From the NCBI GenBank assembly GCA_016703545.1, contig JADJBX010000002.1, forward strand, positions 310,001 to 374,000: a stretch of 64,000 nucleotides of DNA. The letters run 5' to 3'. The stretch comes from Candidatus Amarobacillus elongatus (GTDB lineage Bacteria > Chloroflexota > Dehalococcoidia > Tepidiformales > Tepidiformaceae). Positions 48,349-56,420 of the stretch are shown one piece after another. Made by a program: the position numbers and the translations under genes. A model generated the notes under the pieces. It did no database searches. It saw nothing but the letters and a program-made list of their open reading frames with translations, and was not told the DNA's origin. How positions within the stretch are numbered: position 1 is the stretch's first letter; each line of letters starts with the position of its first letter.

Positions 48349-48728
48349 CAGGCGGCTGCGTCTTCGTATCGCCGCACGAGCGACTGCAGGGCTGCCCCCG
48401 TCGTGTCGTTCGCGGCCCCGCGGGCCAGCCCCGCGATGACGCGGCCCTGGCCGCTCTCGACGACGATCACGTCGCCGTTCGCACCCGTGACCCGCACCTC
48501 GCGAAGGTGGCTGTCGGCCACCACCCTGCCAAGGCCGCGCAGGTCGCCGCCCAGCGTCATCGCTTCGCCCCTCCCGCTGAGGAAGGACCCGAGGGCCGCC
48601 GCCCGCTGCGGTTCCGGGTCACCGGTGGCGCCAAGGACGTCTCCGTCCCTGGCGCACACCACCGCACGGGCGACGCCCTGGATGGTGCTTGCGTCGGCGG
48701 CCATTCGTTGGCCCATTTCGCGTGTCAC
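48348..48728 (-). CDS. Roadblock/LC7-domain protein (second)
   Basis: A 126-residue Roadblock-like protein: STIQGVARAVVCARDGDVLGATGDPEP, a central helix, and LREVRVTGANGDVIVVESGQGRVIAGLA. It differs in sequence from the Roadblock protein at 46834-47280, so a heterodimer is possible. It lies 18 bases downstream of the receptor gene and overlaps the next gene, consistent with one operon. Confidence 0.7.
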   Translation of the reverse strand: MTREMGQRMAADASTIQGVARAVVCARDGDVLGATGDPEPQRAAALGSFLSGRGEAMTLGGDLRGLGRVVADSHLREVRVTGANGDVIVVESGQGRVIAGLARGAANDTTGAALQSLVRRYEDAAA

Positions 48729-48746
48729 GGCCGTCTCCTTCGCGCC

Positions 48747-49889
48747 TTACGCCGCCGCCCGGCGGGCCCGCAGCCGTTCGATCGCGGCCCGCAGGCTCGC
48801 CTGCATGCGATGCAGCGATTCCGCGAGCTGCCCGACCTCGTCGCGCCCTTCGACCGGGATGGCGACATCGAGTTCGCCGAGGCTCATCCGGTTCGAAGCC
48901 TCGACCAGGCGCGCGATGCGGCCGGTGATGGTTCGCGTCAGCACCACGACCATGAGTGCCGCGAGCAGCGCGCCCATGACCGTGTACAGCAGCACCGTGC
49001 GAATGGCGGATTCGCTGGTGTCCTTGATGTCCGTCTCCGCCGCCTTGCTCGCATCCAGCCCCGAGGCGCCGATGCGGTTGGCCGTCGTGCCGATGCCCTG
49101 GACGAGCGACTGGAAGTTCGTGGTCGACGAAAGCACCATGCCCTGGGCCTCGGTCACCTTGGCGAAAGACGCGACCGCGCTCTCGGCGGCGGTGCGAAGG
49201 GCTGCCTTGTCCTCCGCCTTGAGCCCGCCCGCCGCGTCGATTTCGGTCTTGAGGGCGGCGAGCGCGACGGTCGCGCGGGTGGCGGTGGCCTCGGCCGGGC
49301 GGGCGTTGTAGTCGTCCGCGGCGCGGCCGGCGGCCAGCACGGCGGCCGAGGCCTTCTCAACCCCGGTCTTGCCCGCGAGCCCGTCCTCGATTGCCCGCAT
49401 CTGGGTGCGGAAGGCGCCCTCGAAGCCGGTGTCGGCCGTGCCGTACGCGTCGTAGGCCGCTGCCAACCGTTCGAACTCCTGCTCGAAGCGGTCGATCTGA
49501 TTCGTCATCTGCACGACGCGGGCTTCTTCGGCCGTCCCGCTGACCATCGGGATGATCTGCGCCATGGCGGCTCGCGCCGCGTCGAGGTCGTTTCGCACCC
49601 GGATCGTGTAGATCTCGGTGGCCACCTTCGGTCCCGTGTTGCGCACGCTCAGCTGGTACTCCGAGATGTCCCGCTGCGCGTTCGCAAGGTGCCGCTGCAG
49701 TTCAAGGCTCAGCGCGTTCAGCCGCTGGCCGTTCGCACTCGCCTCCTCCGCGGAGGACTGCACGCTGAGCACGGCCGTCGCCCCGACTCCTGCCACCATC
49801 GCGATCACGCCGAAGACCGCCGCGAAGCCGATGGCCAGCTTCGTCCTGATTCGAATGTCACTGAACTTGGTGAGCGAAATGCGTCGCAC
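48747..49889 (-). CDS. Chemoreceptor-like protein with 4HB sensor and HAMP but no signalling domain
   Basis: A 380-residue membrane protein: cytoplasmic start, TM1 (LAIGFAAVFGVIAMVAGVGATAVL), a long helical periplasmic sensor of about 250 residues, TM2 (TVLLYTVMGALLAALMVVVLT), then a HAMP (ITGRIARLVEASNRMSLGELDVAIPVEGRDEVGQLAESLHRM) ending with a short basic helix. The methyl-accepting kinase-control hairpin is missing. Its natural output may be the two Roadblock and DUF4388 proteins encoded directly after it. GTG at 49889 has GGGGGAG five bases upstream. Confidence 0.8.
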   Translation of the reverse strand: MRRISLTKFSDIRIRTKLAIGFAAVFGVIAMVAGVGATAVLSVQSSAEEASANGQRLNALSLELQRHLANAQRDISEYQLSVRNTGPKVATEIYTIRVRNDLDAARAAMAQIIPMVSGTAEEARVVQMTNQIDRFEQEFERLAAAYDAYGTADTGFEGAFRTQMRAIEDGLAGKTGVEKASAAVLAAGRAADDYNARPAEATATRATVALAALKTEIDAAGGLKAEDKAALRTAAESAVASFAKVTEAQGMVLSSTTNFQSLVQGIGTTANRIGASGLDASKAAETDIKDTSESAIRTVLLYTVMGALLAALMVVVLTRTITGRIARLVEASNRMSLGELDVAIPVEGRDEVGQLAESLHRMQASLRAAIERLRARRAAA

Positions 49890-50021
49890 GGAAACTCCCC
49901 CAGGCTGCTGTTCATGAGATCAGCGCGGGGTCCCGGACGCTCAAGGGGCACCGATGTGGCCAGACCGTGGCCCCCCGGACGGCCCGGGTGAAAGCCGGTG
50001 GCAACCGGGTGGACGGCGCTG

Positions 50022-50816
50022 CTACCCGTCCAGCGCGCGCTCCACGTCCACCGTGAGATCGACCGCGGCCTTCGATGGCACGGTCAGCCGCCCTTCCGCG
50101 ATGGCCCGCAGCGTCTCGACCAGGAACGGCCGTTCGCGCAACACGCCTCGCCGGCGGATCTCGTGGTACAGCGCCGTTTCCTCGATGGGAACGCCCTCCG
50201 CCCGGGGCTCGCGCCACGCTCGCCAGGCCTCGGCGCTCGCGGCGTCCCGCAGCGGGAAGCGGCAGTAGCTCACCACGGGCCCGCGGTCCAGGTCGCCCGT
50301 GACTACGTTCATCAGGCAGCCGGATTCGTCCGCACCGCTTCGCATCAACTCCGCGATCACTTCCTGGTACGTGCCAACAGGCCCATCCGGGAGTGCGGGA
50401 TGGTCGTTGATGAGCACGTAGCGGTCGTACAGCGCCGGAGTCGTGATGAGCATGTACCCGAACAGGACGCCCAGCGAGAACCGGTACGGGGCGAGCCGCT
50501 CCGCGACCGCTGCGTCGTACTCCAGCCGCCATGCCGGCAGTGGCTCGCCCGGCTTCGAAAGCTTCCCGCCGCGTTCCTTTCGGAAGCGCACGGACGAGAT
50601 GGTCTCGACCGGGATGCCCCGCTCGCGCGCCATCGCGATCAGCCGGTCGGTGGGCTCGAATTCGCCGGGGTCGCGGTTCACGAACAGCACCGCGATTTCG
50701 ACCGGCAGGCCGCCGTCGATCGCGTCCAGGGTGTACTCCAGCGCGCCGTATGACCCCGGCCCTCGGCCGGTGGTGAACCATGCGACCCGCAGCGGCTCAG
50801 TCACCCTCGCCGCCAT
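50022..50816 (-). CDS. Formyltransferase-fold protein, PurN-like but divergent
   Basis: A 264-residue protein with an N-terminal Rossmann half (VAWFTTGRGPGSYGALEYTLD) and the PurN/Fmt catalytic region in altered form: LFGYMLITTPALYDRYVLINDHPALPDG, where the usual NxHPSLLP reads INDHPALP, then GCLMNVVTGDLDRGPVV with the Asp. Because the Asn-His spacing is shifted, catalysis is uncertain. GTG/ATG at 50816 overlaps xseB by 20 bases, so it is co-translated with ExoVII. It may be a nucleotide or folate-related enzyme of unknown substrate. Confidence 0.6.
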   Translation of the reverse strand: MAARVTEPLRVAWFTTGRGPGSYGALEYTLDAIDGGLPVEIAVLFVNRDPGEFEPTDRLIAMARERGIPVETISSVRFRKERGGKLSKPGEPLPAWRLEYDAAVAERLAPYRFSLGVLFGYMLITTPALYDRYVLINDHPALPDGPVGTYQEVIAELMRSGADESGCLMNVVTGDLDRGPVVSYCRFPLRDAASAEAWRAWREPRAEGVPIEETALYHEIRRRGVLRERPFLVETLRAIAEGRLTVPSKAAVDLTVDVERALDG

Positions 50817-51069
50817 CGTCGTAGGCCGCGGCGACGTCCCGCAGTTCGGCGCGCTCCTCCGCGAGCCGCGATTGCAGCGTCTTCACCCGCAGTTCCGCCC
50901 CTTCGAGCACGACGCGAAGGCGGTCTACCAGTGCCGCGCCCTCTTCGTACAGGCGCAACGACTCCTCCAGCGGAAGGTTGCCCTGCTCCAGCCGCCGGGC
51001 TTTCTCTTCCAGGTCGCCGTAGAGCTCTTCGAACGTCTTTTCAGCTTTGGCCACGGACGGCTGCTCCAC
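50797..51069 (-). CDS. xseB: Exodeoxyribonuclease VII small subunit
   Basis: A 90-residue XseB: FEELYGDLEEKARRLEQGNLPLEESLRLYEEGAALVDRLRVVLEGAE is the complete two-helix core that binds the large subunit. It is 27 bases downstream of xseA, as usual. Start GTG at 51069. With XseA it degrades single-stranded DNA. Confidence 0.93.
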   Translation of the reverse strand: MEQPSVAKAEKTFEELYGDLEEKARRLEQGNLPLEESLRLYEEGAALVDRLRVVLEGAELRVKTLQSRLAEERAELRDVAAAYDDGGEGD

Positions 51070-51096
51070 CCCGCGCGCGTGCGGTCGCTCCCATTC

Positions 51097-52272
51097 TCAC
51101 CCGATGTCGGCGAAGAATGTACCGTCGGCGACACTGACGGCGATGTGGTGCCCCGGTTTCGCCTTTCGCACCGAGTTGACCACCTTCCGCGTGCTCGCGT
51201 CCTGGACGATGGCGAAGCCGCGCGCCAGCGTCGCGTGCGGGTCCAGCCCCGCCACGCGCGCCTTCGCCGATTCGAACCTCGCCCGGTCAGTCGCGCAGCG
51301 CCGCTCGAGGCCGGCAGCGAGCGCCTGCAGCAGTGCATCCACCGCCCGTGCCTTCGCGGCCGGGTCGGGGATGCTCCGTTGCATGCGCATGAGGGCGGCG
51401 TTCACGCGCGCGGCGTCCTCCGCCACTGCCGACCGTGCTGCCGAGGCCATTGTCCGGTCGAGCACATTCACCGCCCGCGCCAGCTCCCGGATATCGGGCG
51501 TCGCGCGTTCCGCCGCCGCGCTCGGCGTCGGTGCGCGCACATCCGCCACCAGGTCCGCGATCGTCTCGTCGGTTTCGTGCCCGACGCCTGACACGACCGG
51601 GACCGGGAACGCGTACAGCGCGCGCGCCACGCGCTCGTCGTTGAACGCCCACAGGTCTTCGATGCTGCCCCCGCCGCGCGCCACGATCGCGAGGTCAATC
51701 GGCTCCGCCGCGAGCGTGCGCATAGCCGCTACGATCCGCGGCGCCGCCTGCTCCCCCTGCACGACCGCCGGCGCCACCGTCAGCGTGGCCAGTGGCCACC
51801 GCCGCGCGAGCACGTTCTTGATGTCCTGCAGCGCCGCCCCGGTCGGCGATGTCACAAGCCCCACGCGCTGGGGGAAGCGCGGCAGCGGCCGCTTCCGCGC
51901 GGGGTCGAAGAGCCCCTCGGCGCCCAGCCGCTTCTTCAGCTCCTCGTAACGCGCCGCCAGGATTCCCACGCCCTCGGGCCGCACGAAATCACACACGAAC
52001 TGGAGTTCGCCGCGCTGCGGGTAGACCGAGACGCGGCCGTGCGCCAGGACGCGGTCGCCGTCCCGGAAGGTCGCGCCGGGCATGTCGTCGCGGAAGAGGA
52101 CGCAGCGAAGCACGCCGCCCGCGTCCTTCAGCGAAAAGTACCGGTGCCCGCTGGACGGCCGGCTGAAGTTCGAAATCTCGCCGACAACCCACAGGTCCCA
52201 GAGGTACTCATTCGCCTCCAGGATCTCGCGCAGGAATGCCGTCAGCTGCGAAACCGTCAGCGCTGGCTGCAT
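51097..52272 (-). CDS. xseA: Exodeoxyribonuclease VII large subunit
   Basis: A 391-residue XseA: N-terminal OB-fold (LTVSQLTAFLREILEANEYLWDLWVVGEISNFSRPSSGHRYFSLKD), catalytic domain with RVGLVTSPTGAALQDIKNVL, IVARGGGSIEDLWAFNDE and SGVGHETDETIADLVADVRAPTPSAAAE, and a coiled-coil C-terminus ending in TLARGFAIV. It follows efp by 19 bases on the same strand. It acts in DNA repair and mismatch processing. Confidence 0.95.
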   Translation of the reverse strand: MQPALTVSQLTAFLREILEANEYLWDLWVVGEISNFSRPSSGHRYFSLKDAGGVLRCVLFRDDMPGATFRDGDRVLAHGRVSVYPQRGELQFVCDFVRPEGVGILAARYEELKKRLGAEGLFDPARKRPLPRFPQRVGLVTSPTGAALQDIKNVLARRWPLATLTVAPAVVQGEQAAPRIVAAMRTLAAEPIDLAIVARGGGSIEDLWAFNDERVARALYAFPVPVVSGVGHETDETIADLVADVRAPTPSAAAERATPDIRELARAVNVLDRTMASAARSAVAEDAARVNAALMRMQRSIPDPAAKARAVDALLQALAAGLERRCATDRARFESAKARVAGLDPHATLARGFAIVQDASTRKVVNSVRKAKPGHHIAVSVADGTFFADIG

Positions 52273-52291
52273 CGTCCCTGCTTTCGTCCTG

Positions 52292-52852
52292 TTACTGGAC
52301 CCGCTCGATGTACTGGCCGGTGTCGGTGTTCACGCGGATCCGCGCGCCTTCCTCGATGAAAAGCGGCACGTTGATCGTGAGCCCCGTTTCCAGCTTCGCC
52401 GGCTTGTTGCCGCCCGTCGCGGTGTCACCCTTGAACCCGGGGTCTGTCTCCACCACCGTCAGCTCGACCGTAATCGGCAGCTCCACGCCGATCACTTCCT
52501 CACCGTAGAGCACGACTTCGCAGAGGTCGTTTTCCTTGAGGTACTTGTTCGCATCGGCGACCTTGTCGGCCGAGACCGGGATCTGCTCGTACGACTCCGT
52601 GTTCATGAAGTAGTAGAACTGGTCGTCGCTGTAGAGGTACTGCATCTCGCGGCGTTCGACGCGCGCCCGGGGCCACTTGGTCCCCGCCTGGAACGTCTGC
52701 TCCGTGATCGAACCGCTGCGCACATCGCGCAGCTTGATCCGCACCTGGGCCGAACCGCGGCCCATCTTGATGTGGTTATAGTCGAGGATCGAATAGAGCT
52801 TGCCATCGTGCTCGATGGTCGCGCCCTTCTTCAGTTCTCCGGTCGAAATCAT
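52292..52852 (-). CDS. efp: Elongation factor P
   Basis: A 186-residue EF-P that rescues ribosomes on polyproline. Three beta-barrel domains are visible, the last ending in GTGQYIERVQ-type sequence. The tip loop reads HIKMGRGSA, placing Arg32 where E. coli has Lys34, so the EpmA lysylation route cannot apply; either EarP rhamnosylation or no modification is expected. ATG at 52852 overlaps the upstream peptidase stop (ATGA). Confidence 0.95.
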   Translation of the reverse strand: MISTGELKKGATIEHDGKLYSILDYNHIKMGRGSAQVRIKLRDVRSGSITEQTFQAGTKWPRARVERREMQYLYSDDQFYYFMNTESYEQIPVSADKVADANKYLKENDLCEVVLYGEEVIGVELPITVELTVVETDPGFKGDTATGGNKPAKLETGLTINVPLFIEEGARIRVNTDTGQYIERVQ

Positions 52853-53982
52853 GGTCGTGCTCCCCCCGGGGTGAGTTTTCGTGCGTGGCTGAGCACGCGG
52901 GCCTTGCCATTCTCCAGCATGACGACGTCCTCGATGCGAACGCCGCCCCACCCGGGGATGTAGATCCCCGGCTCGATGGTGAACACCATCCCTTCTTCGA
53001 GGGTATCCTCCGACGATGGCCCGAGATAGGGGGCCTCGTGAACTTCGAGCCCCACGCCGTGCCCGAGCCCGTGGCCAAATGCGTCCCCGTACCCTCGCGC
53101 CCGGATGACGGCATGCGCGAGCTCGTGCGCCGCGGACCCCGGCATCCCCGCTTCAACCCCCTCGATCGCCGCCCGCTGGGCATCGAACACGATCTCGTAG
53201 ATCTCGCGGAACCGGGCATCCGGATCGCCGACGAACGTCGTCCGCGTGAGGTCGCTGCAGTACCCCTGGCACTGCGCGCCCATGTCGATGACGAGCATTC
53301 CGCCGGCGGCGATGGGCTCCGGGCGCGGGCTGGCGTGGGGCATCGCCGCCCAGGGCCCCCCCGCCACAATCGTGTCGAAACTCACCCCGTCCGCGCCGAG
53401 GTCCCGCACCGCCCGCTCCACCGCGAGCGCGATCTCTTGCTCGGTCTGCCCTGGCTGTATCGCCGCTTCGACCCGCTCGTACGCTTCGTCGGCGACCTCG
53501 ATCGCGCGCTTCAGCAGCGCGATCTCCTCGGCGTCCTTCTGGTGGCGAAGCTGCTCCACGATGCGCGATGCGGGCCCGATGCGCGGGCGTATCGCCCATG
53601 GCAGCTCGTCGACTGCTTCGCGCAGCCGCTCGAACCCGCCGAGCGACATGTCGGCCTGGCTCACGCCGATGTTCTTGCCGGGCAGGCCCGCTTCGCGCAC
53701 GAACCTCGGCACCCAGCTGGTCCAGCGGTCCTTGTAGGGGAAGATTCGGAAGCCGCGGGCTTCCGCCTCGCGTTCGGCCTGCTCGACGTAACGCGAGTCC
53801 ACGGCGAGGAACGCGTCGTAGCGCGTGATGAGCGCGTGGCCCGCGGAGCCGGTGAACCCGGAGACGTACCGGCGGTTCATCGAGTGCTTGCCGAACACGT
53901 CGTCCACCGGGCTCGAAATCCAGAGGGCGTCCAGCCCTTCGTCCGCCATCGCGGCGCGGATGCGATCCAGTCGTTCGGTCAT
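52849..53982 (-). CDS. Xaa-Pro aminopeptidase-like M24 metallopeptidase
   Basis: A 377-residue pita-bread enzyme: creatinase N-domain (residues 1-130), then the dinuclear metal site residues in MLVIDMGAQ, YCSDLTRT, GHGLGHGVGLEVHE, FTIEPGIY and RIEDVVML. It would cut the bond before proline in small peptides. It is translationally coupled to efp and follows aroQ by 16 bases; the aroQ-pepP-efp order is common in bacteria and supports all three calls. Confidence 0.93.
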   Translation of the reverse strand: MTERLDRIRAAMADEGLDALWISSPVDDVFGKHSMNRRYVSGFTGSAGHALITRYDAFLAVDSRYVEQAEREAEARGFRIFPYKDRWTSWVPRFVREAGLPGKNIGVSQADMSLGGFERLREAVDELPWAIRPRIGPASRIVEQLRHQKDAEEIALLKRAIEVADEAYERVEAAIQPGQTEQEIALAVERAVRDLGADGVSFDTIVAGGPWAAMPHASPRPEPIAAGGMLVIDMGAQCQGYCSDLTRTTFVGDPDARFREIYEIVFDAQRAAIEGVEAGMPGSAAHELAHAVIRARGYGDAFGHGLGHGVGLEVHEAPYLGPSSEDTLEEGMVFTIEPGIYIPGWGGVRIEDVVMLENGKARVLSHARKLTPGGARP

Positions 53983-53998
53983 TGGGTACCCCGGGGGA

Positions 53999-54466
53999 TC
54001 AGGAGGCGGCGGGAGCCGCGCCGAGGTGATCGAGCAGCAGCGTGACCGCGGCAGTGTAGCCCGCGCGCCCCAGGCCGGTCACCTGGCCGAGGCACACCTC
54101 CGCGATCATCGATACGTGCCTGAAGCCTTCCCGTGCATGTGTGTTCGAAATGTGCACTTCCACCACGGGCAGCTGGATCGCTTCGATGGCATCCCGAAGC
54201 GCGACGGACGTGTGCGTGTACGCCCCGGCATTGATGACGACAGCGTCCGCGTGCTTGCGGTGTTCGTGCAGGAAGTCGATGAGCGCGCCCTCGTGGTTGC
54301 TCTGGAAACAGAGCAGCGCCGCCCCCCGCGCGCCCGCCGCCCCCGCCACGTCCGCTTCGATGTCCAGCAATGTCGTCGTCCCGTAGACCTCCGGCTTGCG
54401 CTCGCCGAGGAGGTTCAGGTTCGGGCCATGGACGAGGAGGATGACGGGGCTCTCGGAACCGGGCAT
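53999..54466 (-). CDS. aroQ: 3-dehydroquinate dehydratase, type II
   Basis: A 155-residue type II dehydroquinase of the shikimate pathway: VHGPNLNLLGERKPEVYG (catalytic Tyr), QSNHEGALIDFLHE, INAGAYTHTSVALRDAI and EVHISNTHAREGFRHVS (catalytic His) are canonical. No SD; GATACT (54474-54479, minus strand) sits seven bases before the ATG, so the aroQ-pepP-efp transcript is probably leaderless. Confidence 0.95.
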   Translation of the reverse strand: MPGSESPVILLVHGPNLNLLGERKPEVYGTTTLLDIEADVAGAAGARGAALLCFQSNHEGALIDFLHEHRKHADAVVINAGAYTHTSVALRDAIEAIQLPVVEVHISNTHAREGFRHVSMIAEVCLGQVTGLGRAGYTAAVTLLLDHLGAAPAAS

Positions 54467-54512
54467 GCGCGGAAGTATCGCAAGCGGCCGCCTCCGCCGC
54501 CAACCGCCGCTG

Positions 54513-55481
54513 TCACGCGCTCCGCGGGTCGCTTCGACGCGCCCGCCGCCGCCCGCCGCCGAGCGCATCCTCCGCGATCTTCGTCCACGCCGCCTCGGAC
54601 ACCTCCGCCTGCCGCGCCTGGCTGACATGCGTGTAGATCTGCGTCGTGTTCGGCGAACTATGGCCGAGAAGGTCCTGCACGGTGCGCAGCCCGGCGCCGC
54701 CGTCTAGCAGGTGTGTCGCGAAGGAGTGCCGCAGGAGGTGAGGGTGGACGTCCTGCGCGATGCCCGCTGCCAGCGCGTGCTGGCGGATCGCCGTCTGCAC
54801 CGACCGCGCCGTCAGCCGCGTGCCGAGACGGTTGAGGAAGAGCGCTGCCTCCGCCCCCTTCGCGAGGAAGGGCCTGCCCTCCCGAAGGTAGACCTCCAGC
54901 GCGGCCAGCGCCGGCTCCCCGAACAGCACCAGCCGTTCCTTCGACCCCTTCCCGCGCACGATCGCGGCCGCCTCGTCGAAATCGACCGACCCCACGTCTA
55001 GCCCCACCAGCTCCGAGACGCGCAACCCGCTCCCGTACAGCAGTTCGAACATTGCGCGGTCACGCAGCCCCTGCGGCGTCGTACGGTCGGGGGCGGCCAG
55101 CAGCGCCGCGATCACGCCGTGGTCCAGCACCTTCGGGAGCCGCTTCGGCCGCTTGGGCAGCGCCACCCCGAACAGCAGGTCCCGCTCGGTCGCGTTCTCC
55201 TGCTGCAGGTACCGGTAGAACGCGTGAATGGTGCTCGTCCGGCGGGTCACCGAGGCGGCCACGATTCCCCGCTCGCGCAATTCGCCGAGATAGGTTCGAA
55301 AGAGCGCCCGGGTCATTTCCAGCGGCTCGCGCTCACCCTCCCGGCACCACGCGAGGAACTGCCCGATGTCGTTCCGGTAGTTGCGAATCGTCAGCGGAGA
55401 ACGGTTGGCGACGGCGGCCAGCTCCCGGAGGTACGCATCGAGGAACGCCTCCGCCGTCTTGTGGGCCGCGATACTCGCCAT
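54513..55481 (-). CDS. xer: Tyrosine recombinase XerC/XerD
   Basis: A 322-residue site-specific recombinase that resolves chromosome dimers. SAM-like N-domain with TIRNYRNDIGQFLAW, then the catalytic set: Arg in GSGLRVSELVG, Lys in GKGSKERLV, HLLRHSFATHLL (HxxR), LGHSS and the Tyr nucleophile in NTTQIYTHVS. A single Xer of this size suits chromosome maintenance, and no attachment sites or mobile genes surround it. The ATG has no SD; TATCGT seven bases ahead (55489-55494, minus strand) fits leaderless expression. Confidence 0.93.
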   Translation of the reverse strand: MASIAAHKTAEAFLDAYLRELAAVANRSPLTIRNYRNDIGQFLAWCREGEREPLEMTRALFRTYLGELRERGIVAASVTRRTSTIHAFYRYLQQENATERDLLFGVALPKRPKRLPKVLDHGVIAALLAAPDRTTPQGLRDRAMFELLYGSGLRVSELVGLDVGSVDFDEAAAIVRGKGSKERLVLFGEPALAALEVYLREGRPFLAKGAEAALFLNRLGTRLTARSVQTAIRQHALAAGIAQDVHPHLLRHSFATHLLDGGAGLRTVQDLLGHSSPNTTQIYTHVSQARQAEVSEAAWTKIAEDALGGGRRRARRSDPRSA

Positions 55482-55540
55482 AAAGGGAACGATACCGTCA
55501 ACGGCCGCTCGCCGCACCCCGCGGCGGCGCGCGCGTCGCC

Positions 55541-56206
55541 CTAGTACTTCGAGATGTTGATCTCTTCCATGTTCCCGGTGACGAGGTAAATGATGCGCTC
55601 GCAGATGTTCGTGCAGCGGTCCGCGATTCGCTCGAGATTGTGCGCCGTCCAGAGCATGTACGTGTTGCGCTGGATCGTGCTCGGGTCGGCGATCATGGCC
55701 GCCGTGGAATCCTCGTACACGCGGTCCTGCAGCCGGTCGACCTCGTCGTCCGCTTCGCAGATCTGCCGTGCCGCAGCGATATCCTGCTCGATGAACGCCT
55801 TCAGGCTGTCCCGCAGCATCGCCACGGTGCGGTCCGCCATCGCGGGGATGTAGCCAAGGCGGCGGGGAAGCGGCTCGTCCGCGAGCATCATGTTGATGCG
55901 CGCCACCCCCTCGGCGTGGTCCGCGATACGCTCCAGGTCCGTGATGATGAAGAGCATGCTCACCAGTGCGCGCAGGTCCGTCGCCATCGGCTGCTGGCTC
56001 GCGATGACGAAGATCACGCGCTCTTCGATTTCGAACCGCTTGGCATTGATCCGGGTGTCGTCCTCGACGATCTTCTGGGACCAGCGATGATCCCCGTCCC
56101 GCAGCGACTCCATCGCGTCCATCAGGGCCTTTTCGGCCATGGACCCGAGGATCAGGACCTCGTCCTGGAGTTCCGTAATCTCCCGCCGGAAGAGGTCTCG
56201 GCTCAC
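55541..56206 (-). CDS. phoU: Phosphate transport regulator PhoU
   Basis: A 221-residue two-repeat helical PhoU: LFRREITELQDEVLILGSMAEKAL and the paired AHNLERIADRCTNICERIIYLVTG / ITDLERIADHAEGVARI motifs with the metal-binding E..RI.D. It represses the phosphate two-component kinase when phosphate is plentiful, together with PstSCAB. It is last in the pst order, 214 bases after pstB; GGGAGGAA precedes its GTG at 56206. Confidence 0.95.
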   Translation of the reverse strand: MSRDLFRREITELQDEVLILGSMAEKALMDAMESLRDGDHRWSQKIVEDDTRINAKRFEIEERVIFVIASQQPMATDLRALVSMLFIITDLERIADHAEGVARINMMLADEPLPRRLGYIPAMADRTVAMLRDSLKAFIEQDIAAARQICEADDEVDRLQDRVYEDSTAAMIADPSTIQRNTYMLWTAHNLERIADRCTNICERIIYLVTGNMEEINISKY

Positions 56207-56420
56207 GGTTCCTCCCGTTGAATTCGCTGCGGCGAACCCCTGTGCGCGTTGATCGCCCGGAGGGCTTCCCCGGGAACGAACGTCTCCCCGGTGCGGCTGG
56301 TCCCGGTGCCGCCCAGCATACGCGCCGCCACATGAGTCCTGCGAGCGCCGGGCGCGTGCATCTCCCCGCTTCGGCCCCGATTTCGCGATTCGTTCGGACT
56401 TCCGGTCGAAACCGCCAGCC

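Noticed and set aside
54513..55481. Integrase of a mobile element
   Set aside because: Size and motifs fit housekeeping XerC/D; there are no attachment repeats, no cargo genes and no composition change around it, although tRNAs exist 10 kb away.
54513..56333. 600-residue frame that fuses Arg/Gly-rich sequence to the Xer recombinase
   Set aside because: The upstream half is out-of-frame shadow of phoU; homology begins at the ATG at 55481.
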